Below are positions 33,968 to 44,843 of a DNA stretch of 60,000 nucleotides, in pieces. Origin of the DNA: Cryptomeria japonica. Its lineage: Eukaryota; Streptophyta; Pinopsida; Cupressales; Cupressaceae. Each line of letters starts with the position of its first letter. Within the stretch, counting starts at the first letter, position 1. The DNA lies in the NCBI RefSeq assembly GCF_030272615.1, contig NC_081410.1, positions 228,444,915-228,504,914 on the forward strand, given 5' to 3'. Under the pieces are notes generated by a model. The model did not search any database and was not told the origin of the DNA. It saw only the letters and a list, made by a program, of their open reading frames with translations. The translations under genes and the position numbers were made by a program.

Positions 33968-35188
33968 ATGAAGATGTTGCGAGGAATAGCGGCCCAGTTA
34001 GAAGTCATGGAGACAACCCAGAGAAGAGGCCGACATGTTGAGGATGTGAGTGAAGATGAAGGAGAAGAAGCCCTGATAGAACAAGTGAACCTATTGGCAG
34101 TTGATCTAGAGGAGGAAAGGTTTTTAAGGGTTTTGAGTAGGGAGGACACTAAACCTCATTTTACCCCACTGAAATATGATGGAAAGTTAGATTCAGATGA
34201 ATTGATGGATTGGATCTCGGAAATGGATAAGTATTTTGACTTTGAAAACACTACAGAAGAGAGGAAGGTGAAGTATGCCTGTACTCGGTTGAAGGGTCAT
34301 GCATCTCTTTGGTGGGAGCACTTGCAAGTTGATAGGCAAAGAAGAGGTAAAGAAAAGATTAAGACGTGGGATAGGATGATGGCTAAGTTAAAATCAAAGT
34401 TTGTCCTGGCAAATTATCAAGTACATTTGTTTTGAAAGTTGTAGAATCTGAGACAGAAGGAATCTAGTGTGAAGGAGTACACCAAAGCATTTTACAATTT
34501 GAACATCAAATCCAGATATGTTGATGATGAAATTGAACAAATTGCAAGATATTTGAACGGATTGCGGATGTCTATACAAGATGAACTCGATGTGATCAAA
34601 TTAGAGAGTGTTGAAGAGGATTACCAATATGCAATAAAGGCTGAAAAGAAATTGAATAAAAGGCATGAGCAGAGATAGAGAGGTAGAGGTGGAAGGTTTA
34701 CCAGAGGAAGATTTCAAGGAGGAAGAGAATACACCAAAGGAAGAGGAACCATTACAGATCAGAACAAGGACAAGGAAGTGAGAAAGGAAGGTAATTCATA
34801 CCAGAAGGATGATAGAAATTTCTACCAGAGGAGAGAACTGGATGGTTACCAGAATGAGAACATTGTAAGACAAAATAAAAGGACATTTAGAGGAACCTGT
34901 TTTAAATGTGGAGGAGAAGGACACCATGCATTTGAATGTAAGAAGTCAGAGGCTACCGGAAGAGCAACAGTGGTAGAGGAGAACCCCACCAGATCAGACA
35001 ATAAACAGGAAGATGGAAAACTATTGATGGTAAGGAGAGCTTTGTGTCATATTGGAGGAGATAAAGAACCCTTGCAAAGGAGGAACTTGTTCAAGACTAG
35101 ATGTAAGGTATCTGGTAAGTGTTGTAAAGTTGTTATTGATAGTGGTAGTTCAGATAATCTTGTTTCAGAAGAGATGGTGAATAAGTTG
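33968..35188 (+). pseudogene. Chromovirus Gag and protease N-terminus
   Basis: Open in a single frame over 407 codons apart from stops near 34433, 34442 and 34676. Residues ~50-240 are a retrotransposon Gag domain ('FTPLKYDGKLDSDELMDWI', 'TRLKGHASLWWEHL', 'VKEYTKAFYNL'). An Arg/Gly-rich linker follows, then the CCHC knuckle 'CFKCGGEGHHAFEC' (~34900-34940). The retropepsin active site 'VVIDSGSSDNLVS' (~35131-35170) is intact. The frame is cut after the codon ending at 35188 by element E and resumes at 51780. The ATG at 33968 may not be the original start, since Gag-like codons continue upstream in the same frame to about 33920 without a Met. Confidence 0.9.
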
Positions 35189-36901
35189 TGATGCTCTGCA
35201 AAAAGGATGGTTAGGATATTTTCAAGACAAACACAAACAAACAAGCAACAAATCGAGTGTTAGTGTTAGAAATCACAAATCAAACACTACCCTAAGCAAG
35301 CATATCAAGAGAGACACAAGACATAAAATAGAAAACTTGATAAATCTAAGAAATGCAACAAGGCATCTCAAAATGCCCTCCACCATGTATGTAGCTACTC
35401 CTCCCTTGTTCCTCTCCTCTCCAAGTTCCCAAATGAGTGTAACTCTCAGTAGCTTTTTGCACTATTTTTGATGTCTTATGGAGGTTCAAGATTGTAAAAT
35501 GGATGATTATGAGAATGCAAATGTGAACAAGCTAAAACAAGATATTATCTAATTATATAATGTTAATTTTATCCCAAAAAGACAAATGTAGATGATTATG
35601 CTAAATGCTCTCTAAATTTCACTATAAATTAGATGCATACAAGATTTCAGGATCTGGATTATGAAGAAATGAGCTCTATTTATAGGTAAAATGGAGAAAT
35701 GGAGGGTTGAAATTGAGTAATCTCAACAAGGGTCAGGATTGATGGGTTTATGATCCATGTGAGGGCTTTCAATCCAATCTCAGGATGACAAACGTCAATA
35801 AGAGATGGGTTGAGAGGAGAGGGAATAAACATTAAATGCTTGACATGAATTGAGGGTTAACTCGGGAGGTAAGGTTAATGAGTTGAAAGAATAAAGCCAT
35901 TATCTAATAAATAATGTCTTTATCCAATGGATAAACTCTTGTGCAAGAGTTAGTGAGGATAAACATGGTCAAAGCAATAAATGCTTGAAGAGACCCATGA
36001 GTCAAATGGAGGTTGAGTTAGAGGGAAAGTCTCTAACCATGTGGGTGAGTTGAGTTAACCATAAATGGTTATGTAAGAGCCATTAATGGTCATGTAAGAG
36101 ACATTAATAGTTTGGAAGACTTTAGAGGTTAGCTTGTTGAACACATAAAGCATTAAATGCTTTTCAAAGACTTTGAGGGCTTTGAGAAGTGACTTCAAGT
36201 TGCTTAGGAATGTGACAATAATTAGGGGATGGATTAGGATAATTAGGAATGATTAGAAAGTGGTTAGAAGAGTCTAGAAGGTGATTTAGGATTGCAAGTG
36301 GGTTTGGTGGGTTAGGGAAAATAGGATTTAAATTAAAAGAAAATTAATTTATTTCAATTGTGATTGCAACTTGCATTTGTAGGAGAATGCAAGTTGGGGG
36401 GGATTTAATGATTTAAATAAATGTTTTAATTATTTATTTAAAAGAGGGAAGGGGATGAAATTAAATAAAATAGGATTTATTCATTTAATTGATTGTGAAT
36501 TTGGTTTTAATGAATTAACTAAAATAAATTGAATAATTTATTTAATTAATAGGAGAATGATTGAGGATGAATTAATTAAATATTAATTTAATTAACTGTT
36601 GGCTAGTGGATTTATTAATTGTTAGTTAGCATATTATGCTTCCTTGATATTCAATTAAACTCCATGCCCTCACGAAGTCACAATTGTGAACTAACAATAT
36701 GGGAAAACACAGTTGTTCTTTTCCCTCTGAATTTTAAAACAGGTACAACTCCCTTATATCATATTCAATGTAACTGTTTGCCCACTTTTAACCAGAAAGC
36801 AGTTAAGGCAATACATTCATCCATAAACATGCAATGAACATAGCATATGTAAATATTTCCATTAATCATGAAAAACACAGTTTCACAGATTTCAGACTAC
36901 A
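35189..36901 (-). repeat. Element E 3' LTR (minus orientation)
   Basis: On the minus strand it runs TGTAGTCTGAAATC (36901) to CAGAGCATCA (35189), i.e. TG...CA. A consensus TATA box 'TATAAATAG' on the minus strand at 35684-35676 supports promoter orientation. The first ~290 bp on the minus strand reappear inverted at 51435-51774. No full direct partner copy exists in the window, so the inner limit (36901 versus ~36907) is uncertain. Confidence 0.6.
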
Positions 36902-37354
36902 CATAAACAAGGAATTGGCAAATCAGTATTGCTAGATAATGCTCTTTCTCAGATAAATCATTCGCATAAACATATATGATTCAGTGATAATTTAACCCAC
37001 AAAGAGGCAAATGCTCAAGATTGAATGCACAAATTCAAGTCTTTAAGCCAATATCTATTTTCTTCATTCATTCAAAGATAAATAATGATTCAACATGATT
37101 ATCCTTCCAAAAGAAACATACAGCAAAACAGTAATAAACCCAAAAAACCTTCTAGATTTCTCCAAAAATCCGAACCCTTCTTCAGTTCAAAACATCCCTT
37201 AAATAACATCCATTGTTTTTTTTTACCCTTACGGAGTAATTTCCTATGGTAAACAATTACCAACAAAAACAGTTTGAAAACATAACTGTAAAATAACAGA
37301 AAAGTCTCTTGAGCAAGATAAAAGAGGACACGTCCTCAGAAAGGAAAACAAATC

Positions 37355-37894
37355 CTAACTAGGCATTGGGGATCCTTGAGTTGCACCATCCTCGACATTC
37401 ACATTCAGCGCCGCCTTCCATTCCTTGTATGCTGCGATGAACTCCTGTAAAGATGGAACACTGGGAACTTTAACGAATGTCATCCTTTGTTTCCACGCCT
37501 CTACCTCTAGCCGAATCTTTTTTATTTCATCCACGTAGTTAGGTAACTGATCTGCATAAATGTATAATACAACCTCAACTCTGGCAACCATTGTGAAATC
37601 AGTTGTCGTAGGTGCTACATTCTTCCTAACTTCATTCATGGCATCACAGAAAAGTTTTACCACCGCATTCATGCTCTTTTCGTCTTTACCATCGCCCCAG
37701 ACATAAGTGGTATGAATATGTCTCAATTCAGTCACTAAATTCTGACATATCTCCTTTAATTCTTTCTCCCACTTGATGAATTCCACGCATCTTGTCTTGA
37801 GTGTTGCATTCCTCCAATCAATATTGCGCTTACCAGTGAACATGAGTGATTCATCCACTGTTTTAAGTGGTTTTTCAGTCAGAAATTTAGCCAC
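37355..37894 (-). pseudogene. Element E unknown extra gene, C-terminal segment
   Basis: A 179-codon frame in E's sense orientation, the last part of the extra gene. Codons further upstream to about 37975 are readable in this frame too ('WTSASLQIYEIQKYGV'). It is helical and charged, with 'KWEKELKEICQNLVTEL' and 'VDEIKKIRLEVEAWKQRM', and ends in an acidic/Ser-Pro tail. I recognise no family. It is separated from the preceding segment by about 90 bp with stops in all frames, due to decay or to an intron. Confidence 0.55.
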
Positions 37895-38063
37895 CCCATA
37901 CTTTTGAATTTCATAAATCTGTAAAGAGGCAGACGTCCATTTGGTTTCTTCACTCTCCCATATTTTAACCTATGACTAAATGTCTATTATTATAACAGTG
38001 AGGTTCTGTCAAACACTTTTTTGGATTATCAAATGAATTTGCATACGCCATTAATGACTCCAT

Positions 38064-38584
38064 TCACCCAATCATCAAAAAAGTTGTGATGGACTTTCCC
38101 CTTTGGATCTGACTCAATAACTTTTGACTGGCAGGTGATGTGGGATCAAAAGATTGGGAAGCTTGAGCTAACGACTTAAGAGAAGAAGATACACCACTGA
38201 TCACATCAATGTAATTCGCCAGCACTCTGATCGTCTGTTTTAGCTCCTTCTTATCCTTCCCGTCCTTTTGTGATCGAGTTAGCATGCATTTTGCAGAAAC
38301 TTCAAAGTGATGGTTATCTGTATCTTTGTCAGCAACTCCAAGCTCTACTTTCTCCACGTGGTAAATATCGGCAGAAAGCCCAGATGCTTCTCCATCAACC
38401 TTTGGCTTTGCAACCTTCGCCATCCATTTACCTGTTTTATCATCAATGTCTAACCTTGTCATTGCTTTTGCCCTTTTTGGCTGAGGTGTTTTTGTCACAT
38501 ACTTACTCACAACATCGCCGATTGGCAAAGCGATGGGAACAATATTTTTCCTTTTGTTTACATAAGACACTAGCCATTGGGGAT
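38064..38584 (-). pseudogene. Element E unknown extra gene, third segment
   Basis: About 173 codons reading on the minus strand from the right-hand target copy of element D. The few N-terminal residues preceding 'QWLVSYVNKRK' belong to the D LTR, not to this gene. A basic patch 'KTPQPKRAKAMTR' resembles a nuclear localisation signal, and 'LTRSQKDGKDKKELKQTIR' is Lys-rich. It was continuous with 48340-49266 before element D inserted: removing D and one target copy restores a single open frame across the junction. The end at 38064 looks like a frameshift. Confidence 0.6.
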
Positions 38585-39876
38585 TGTAGTCACTCAAAAT
38601 TGGTCATCACTCTTACATTGCTAACCTAATTCTTAGCATGTCTTCTATGTCACATTTGATTTTCATCATATGTTGGCATTGTGTCATTCCTCTGGTTTCA
38701 ATTCATTTCAAATCCAACCCTCATCAATCTCGTTCAATCACATTTGGTCCTAAATCATTATAATTGGCATTTTTTAAATCATTCGAATTGGTATCATCTT
38801 GACAATTAGACTTAATTCCCTCTTTGTTGATAATTAATCAGTCATTAATTATCAACCTTAATATCAATTAATATTATCAAGTCATTATCAATCAATCTTA
38901 TCAGTCTCTTATCAAAGTCATTATCAATTTTGGGTCTTTTTCGATCCTTTGTCCTATTTTGTTGTCAAATTCAGTCAATTGTCATTAATTTTCATCAATT
39001 ATTAGTCAATCAATCATCACTATTGGGACTTAATTCATCATTAGGGTTGGTATCTTAATTTATTCAAATCATTTCCCCTAGGTTAATTAATTAATCCCCT
39101 TTCTTACTAACATGTCCCTTTTTGAATAAATAAATATATATTTATTTATTCACCATATTTTTGTCCATGTCACAATTAATATTTTTTTTAATATTAATTG
39201 GCTAATTTGATTTTATGAGTGAAATTAATAATTAATAATTATTAATTTCCACCTCACTCAAATGTCTTCACTTAAGTGATTTACTTTCTAAAAAGTGAAT
39301 CACTTGTCTCCTCTCTTAAAGGCAAAGTTTCCATTTTGGACCAAGTGTCGAAAATGGAATTGTCCTTCTAACTCATCTTCCACTTGCCATCAAAATGGCA
39401 ATTTCCCAAGAGACTCCCCTTTGCATGCGATGTCGACTGTCAGATTGAATCGATCTCATCCGTCGAATTCTTGTCTCATCTCTCTCCAATTTATCTATAA
39501 ATTGGATGAATTTCTTCAATCAAGGGCCCCAATTGATCGCATTTTGAATCCCTAATCAGATTATCGAATTTCTAATCAATCACATTTCGAGTACTCTTGA
39601 TCAATAATCTTGTCTACTTGCTTTCAATTATGTGTGTGCACTTGTAGGTGAGATCCACAACCAAACTATTTGGAGAGGAAAGAAGAACAATGGAGCCGCA
39701 TGAAGGAAGCATTCAGATCTGCATATGGTTTGCATAATATTTACTTTTGAATGTTTTCATATTCATGTCTCTATTGAATGTGTTAAGGATAGATCATTGC
39801 AATTGTCCTTTCGTGATTGAGCTAATGATTAGTATGTTTATATTGTTTGTGATGATTTCCGAATTCCTATGCTACA
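38585..39876 (+). repeat. Element D 5' LTR
   Basis: 1292 bp, TGTAGTCACTC...CCTATGCTACA. TATA-like 'TCTATAAATTGG' at about 39494. A palindromic A/T segment 'AATAAATATATATTTATTTATT' lies near 39127, and 'AATTAATAATTAATAATTATTAATT' near 39230. An 86-codon open frame at 39295-39555 also exists in the 3' LTR. Confidence 0.96.
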
Positions 39877-42128
39877 TTAATTGGTGAACCCGACGTGAAC
39901 ATGCTTGGATCTAATATTTTTTTTGAATGTTTTGTGAAGTTGCAGATTTTTTTGTGGAGAAGTTGCAGATTTTTCTTCTAAAAAAAAAATAGTCATAATC
40001 AATTGATCACGTAAAAAATTTCGTGCAGAATTAAAATAAACGATTTCTGGGTATATTAGACCACGTTTTTACCTTTCCAGATCATCTTACGGTTTGTGAT
40101 TTGGATAAATATTGAGGAAGTTATGATATTTTTAATTATGCTACTGTAAATGGTCAAAATTTTCAAAAACAAAATCATGCAATCTTCATCTAGATTAATT
40201 TAGCTTGGCAAATTAATCATGCATTCATGCAAATTTTATCTAGATTAATCTAGGGTGGTAAATTTGATAAATTTCACATAGATTAATCTAAGAGGACAAA
40301 GAATCACAACTTTTATGGATTAATTTTGATGGTGATTCATTTCTCTTGATTCTCTAACATTGTTGGTAGCTTTGTGGTGAAACGCTTGACAAAGAATTAT
40401 TTCACAAACTACTAATGAACTGTTTGCAGGTTCGCTAGTCAAAGACCAAACAAATCAAACTCTTAACTTAGTGATTTTGCAGGTTGCCTTATATTCCAAC
40501 CAAACTTTGTGTTTGTGATTTTTAATTAGGCACCTAGTATGTTTGCTAAGTAGGATGGAATGAACATGTGTTCACTTTGCTTGTCAAGTTTGACATTGGA
40601 GTAGGAGAGTATGCTCTCATCCTTCTTAGGGTGATCAGAAATCCAGATCTTCGATACCATTCTCATGTTTTGATTGTTTGTTACCTTTAGAGGGCCTGCC
40701 TTCCCGACCATTTGCTTTCTTTTGCAAGCAAGTGATAATCATGAGAAGGGAATGACCCAAAGTGAGTACGGCTAGAATTCCTTGGCATTATAACTCACTA
40801 TAAAAAATACCCAATGAGCGAAAGCTTTGAAGGAAGTGTTACGTGGGAATTGCAGTTACTTGGGAAGTGATGACCCTTGAACTCTTTCTCATATCAACAT
40901 CTAAGTAGGACCTCACGGTCTAAATCATGCTTGCGCAACTACATTTGTTTGGTATCTTGATGGGCTTAATGTCTCAATCACGCTTGCGTGACATCAAGGA
41001 GTAACACTTAATAGAAATCCTTACTAAACACCTTGTATTTAGAGGCCAAAAACCCTTCTAGTTGCTTGAGAAGGACAAATTCAGATACTTGGAAGAGATA
41101 CTAAGTTCGCCATGGGGAGATTTCCATGGGGACTGATGCTTGGCTACCTTGAGAAGTGAGTGCCGTGGAGGGGAGCCCGTGGGGTCAAGCATCTATGTAT
41201 TCTCCTTGAATCCCATAATGAGTCTACCTCTCAAGTACCTAATGTCTTTGCCTACCATAAGAAATGTGGAAATGAGCATGATTGTCTTGAGTCTAAGTTG
41301 CAATATCTTGTATTCTTTGCTTGTCAAAAGTTGAATTGCATCCCATTTCAAAAACAAGGCTAAATTGATCCAACATAAGATTAAACACAAGAGACATTCA
41401 TCCAACAAAAGGTTCAACAAAGTTTAAAACTCATCTTCAAACATGGTTGTCAAATATTGTTCAAGATCTTGTCTCAAGAAGCATGTCACTTACATTTAGG
41501 TTCATCCTAGGTTGCATTTTGCAAAGTTCATTGTCAAGTACCAAGGTTAGGTTTCACCTAAGTCATACTCCTTTGCATATCAATAAGAGTCATTCATTTG
41601 TATGTGTCCTCTTGCATTAAAGTCATACCATTGTCATACATTGCATACCCTAGGTCTCTTCATTAAGCTTAAGTCATTATCATATCATATTAGGGTAATT
41701 TGCATAGTAAATTGTCCCTTTGCATATAGTGTCAAAACTAGGTTTTGCCATACTTGAGTAATCCAAATCTTTGATAAACCCTAAGTCATTGTTAAGAAGT
41801 CTAGACCTTGTCAAACCTTTTCTCTTTATGTCATTATTGTCATTTGGTCAAACCTAGCTTAGTATCCAAGCATATAGGGGAGACATTGTCAATTTGTCCT
41901 TTTGTCACTTGGTCCTTTTGTCCTTTGAGGTCTAGACATCATTTCAATTTCCTAAGGGTCTCTTTTTAGATCTGCATTCCAAAAAGTTTGTCAAAATCTT
42001 GAAAAACAAACAAAAACATAGGTTGCATTCTTGCCATAGATTGCATTCTCATTCATTTAGTTTGCATTTAGTTGCATATCATACATTATCCTTGAAAAAT
42101 TCCAAAAATATTGCATTTGAATAGTGAC
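39877..42128 (+). other. Element D untranslated leader with primer-binding site
   Basis: The primer-binding site 'TGGTGAACCCGACGTGAAC' starts at 39882, five bases after the LTR. The remaining ~2.2 kb has no recognised coding sequence; stops occur often in all frames. It is rich in 'gtcatt/tcattt' words towards its end (41580-41960). The same 12-base start of the primer site occurs in element C. Confidence 0.7.
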
Positions 42129-44207
42129 ATGTCTATTGAAACAAGGTTCCAAGCACCAATGATGCAACAAAGTTTGACATATCAACCAACAATGCAATCA
42201 CAATTCTATCCAACCCAACAACAAAGCGACATTGATCAAACTTTTTATGATGAAACAAGTCTCCAAATACAAAAACTAGAGGAGAAACTAGCTCAAGAAA
42301 AGGAGATATTGGAACAAAGAGTGAAAAACATTGAGAAGAATAGATCACAAATGTCCAAAATGTTTCGAAAATTTCCAGGTCGAAATCCAAAGGTTGAGCC
42401 AATTGATGTAAGATCTCTTCTTGAACAATCAGACATACCAGCTCTCCTCTCCCAAATAGAGATGATGAAACAATTTCAAGAAAGGAGACAACATCAATTT
42501 CAACATTATGTGCCTCCACAACAAGAACAAGAAGGTGTTTACTATCAATCAGATTTTCAACCATCACAACCAATTGTTCAACATTTCCAACATATACAAC
42601 CAACACAATCAATGGTCCAATTTCAACAATATGTCCAACCAACTATACAATGTCCACAAATGGTTCAACCAATGGTGGAATATCAATGTCAACCAAACAT
42701 TCAAAAACAAAGGTTGCAGCACACACCAACCCAAGTTTCAAACATGTCAAAACAATTGAACCAAGTCCAATATCAAAACATGAAATCAAACCAAATTCTT
42801 GCCAAACAAGTTCAAATTCCAGATCCAATCATGTCAAAACCTCGAAAGAAAGGTGGCTTTATTGCAATGCTCTTAAGGAAATTACCAAGTGAGTTTATTG
42901 AGGAAGATCAAGATAATACACTTATGTCTAGCAATGCCTCATCCCCCCGCAAGCAAATTGACTCTCCAGTGGCATCTATCCCTACACCTTTAGAAGTTTC
43001 ACAAGAACCTTCTATATTGTCCTCATCAAACAATACACCCAAGGATGAAATTATCCAAGGGATATCCATAATTGATTGCCACGATAATCCAATTCATGAG
43101 GCACATCCTTGTCATGTTTCAGAAATCCAAGATCCAATGCCACCATGCACTTTATTGCCATTACCTATTTTAGAGGACCCCATTCGAAGTCCTTCTTCCT
43201 CATGTTCAAGCATTGATTCCTTGCCAGAATCCATCACAAATGTTCAAAGTGCATTTCCTTCATGCCAAAACATTGATCCCTTGTCAGAATCCTCCATGCA
43301 TATCCAAAGTCCAACCCCATGTCAAGAGGATAATTTAGAGCATGAAGAAATGAGTCCTCAAGAAAATCAAGATCAAGATCCTGAAAACTTATCATCCCAT
43401 CCAATTGTTGACCAGAACCCTATCTTCCCAGACATTCACGATGATTCCCCTATTCTTGTCCATCCTATCCAAAGTCCTATTAGCATTCCACTTCCTAAGA
43501 AAGATCAAGATATCCCTTCCATCCTTTCCGATGATCCCATTAAAAGTCAAGAGCAAAGCACCTTTAAAGAGGATTCCAATGGTCTTCCTCCTTGTCAAGA
43601 TCAAATTCTTCCTTTAAATCCTCCACAAGATCTTTTTGTTCCTCCATCTCCTTGTCTTAATGCTCCATATACACTCCAAGATCGCATTTCTTTTGATGAT
43701 CCTATTATTTCTCCCATTCCATCTCTTGAAGAGTCTATCATTGAACCATGTCCACTACACAATCCTAGTCCCTCTCATGATCCTAATCCCCTTTATGATT
43801 CTAACGTGTCAGTGAAAGATGCTCATGAACCCTCAACATGCATAATGGGTTCTTCCACTTTGGTGCAATCCGATCCACTTCAAGATCTCATTATTTCTCT
43901 CCTATCATATCCACCTCATAATGGACTCGCGTCTTCTTCCCAAAGAAAAGAGTATCCTACAAGTCACGATATTCATAAAGGCAGAGGAGTAGACCTTCAT
44001 GAGAAAGAACTCCTCCATGTTAAAGAATATCTTAAGGGTCATGTCTATACAACTCACTCTCAAGACGTTGGTATCCCTCCATCAAAATCAAAACATACAC
44101 CTTCCCCATCATACCTTCCATCCATCTTAGGTCCTTATATCCCTTCCTCCTTTATGCAAGGTCAGCAAAGGCACACATCCTTGAGTAAATTTCATCCATC
44201 CAAATGA
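42129..44207 (+). CDS. Element D ORF1: Gln/Pro-rich coiled-coil protein of unknown function
   Basis: 692 residues from the ATG at 42129 to TGA at 44205-44207. Residues ~40-75 form a likely coiled coil ('LQIQKLEEKLAQEKEILEQR'). Residues ~110-235 are Gln/His/Tyr-rich with imperfect repeats around 'QP.VQ.FQ.IQPTQSMVQFQ'. A basic segment 'MSKPRKKGGFIAMLLRKLPS' stands at ~238-257. The rest is Pro/Ser/Asp-rich, with recurring 'SIDSLPES'/'NIDPLSES' and 'DPI..SP' units. I recognise no enzymatic or Gag domain. Its intact length in a near-identical-LTR element, against chance expectation at this composition, argues that it is a real protein; a structural or RNA-binding role is only a guess. Confidence 0.65.
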   Translation: MSIETRFQAPMMQQSLTYQPTMQSQFYPTQQQSDIDQTFYDETSLQIQKLEEKLAQEKEILEQRVKNIEKNRSQMSKMFRKFPGRNPKVEPIDVRSLLEQSDIPALLSQIEMMKQFQERRQHQFQHYVPPQQEQEGVYYQSDFQPSQPIVQHFQHIQPTQSMVQFQQYVQPTIQCPQMVQPMVEYQCQPNIQKQRLQHTPTQVSNMSKQLNQVQYQNMKSNQILAKQVQIPDPIMSKPRKKGGFIAMLLRKLPSEFIEEDQDNTLMSSNASSPRKQIDSPVASIPTPLEVSQEPSILSSSNNTPKDEIIQGISIIDCHDNPIHEAHPCHVSEIQDPMPPCTLLPLPILEDPIRSPSSSCSSIDSLPESITNVQSAFPSCQNIDPLSESSMHIQSPTPCQEDNLEHEEMSPQENQDQDPENLSSHPIVDQNPIFPDIHDDSPILVHPIQSPISIPLPKKDQDIPSILSDDPIKSQEQSTFKEDSNGLPPCQDQILPLNPPQDLFVPPSPCLNAPYTLQDRISFDDPIISPIPSLEESIIEPCPLHNPSPSHDPNPLYDSNVSVKDAHEPSTCIMGSSTLVQSDPLQDLIISLLSYPPHNGLASSSQRKEYPTSHDIHKGRGVDLHEKELLHVKEYLKGHVYTTHSQDVGIPPSKSKHTPSPSYLPSILGPYIPSSFMQGQQRHTSLSKFHPSK

Positions 44208-44843
44208 ACTCCATTTCATTCCTATCCATCCATGCATTCCTTTCCCTCTCCAAGCAATTTGGATGCCAAGTATAAAAGTCATAAGTCTAGCAATCCACAT
44301 GTATTCAAGGATCAACATGTCCAATATAATCGACATGTCAAAACAAAGAACAATTTGATCTATGAAGAAAAAAATATACCCAAAAGGCCACAAAGGCCCA
44401 TTGCTCAAAAACAAAAGTCAAAATATATATGGGTTCCTAAATCCCTTGTGCAAGCAATGCACTCCAAGGAACGACAAAAGCATGAAAAATCAAAAACCAT
44501 GTGGATCCCTAAGCGGCTCCTTGAAGCACAAAAGCCTAAAGAAACATCCAACTTGGCATCCAAAGTTTATATTCCTCCATCCAACCCTCTCAAATTTGTT
44601 CCTCCATCACCTTCTTCATCCATTTTGGGCCCTTATGTCCCAAAATCACTATCCTTTCCTCCATCCAAATCTCAATATCCAAAATACATCTTTCCTCCAT
44701 CAGTCCATCACCCCTCAAGGTGTGTGCCAATGTCGATCTTGCCAACATTTCCATCCACTGAAGCCCAATTCTTCCAATACCCTATCCATTATCCGATGCA
44801 TATTTTCCATCCTTCTATCCCTCTGATCCCATCCTTTACATAA
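44208..44843 (+). CDS. Element D ORF2: in-frame continuation after TGA, basic Pro-rich
   Basis: Same frame as ORF1 and open for 211 codons after the single TGA. First internal ATG is at 44232. The sequence is Lys/Pro/Ser-rich and repeats a short signature: 'YIWVPKSLVQA' (~44428), 'TMWIPKRLLEA' (~44499), 'VYIPPSN' and 'SILGPYVPKSL' (~44620). The last echoes 'SILGPYIPSSF' near the end of ORF1 (~44125). Shared motifs across the TGA suggest one original protein. It could be translated by read-through, by internal initiation, or not at all. No known domain. Confidence 0.5.
   Translation, partial: TPFHSYPSMHSFPSPSNLDAKYKSHKSSNPHVFKDQHVQYNRHVKTKNNLIYEEKNIPKRPQRPIAQKQKSKYIWVPKSLVQAMHSKERQKHEKSKTMWIPKRLLEAQKPKETSNLASKVYIPPSNPLKFVPPSPSSSILGPYVPKSLSFPPSKSQYPKYIFPPSVHHPSRCVPMSILPTFPSTEAQFFQYPIHYPMHIFHPSIPLIPSFT

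Noticed and set aside
36619-36837. 72-codon frame whose close copy appears on the opposite strand at 51499-51717
   Set aside because: Both lie in the inverted copies of the element E LTR; the similarity reflects the repeat, and no protein family is recognised.
39295-39555. 86-codon open frame present in both LTRs of element D (also 47758-48018), nearly identical
   Set aside because: Its conservation follows from the LTRs being almost identical. It has no family resemblance and begins within the promoter region, so it is not evidence of a gene.
42133-42642. 169-codon minus-strand frame opposite element D ORF1
   Set aside because: It is an antisense shadow of the Gln-rich repeats (Gln codons read backwards as Leu/Val), within the stronger plus-strand frame.
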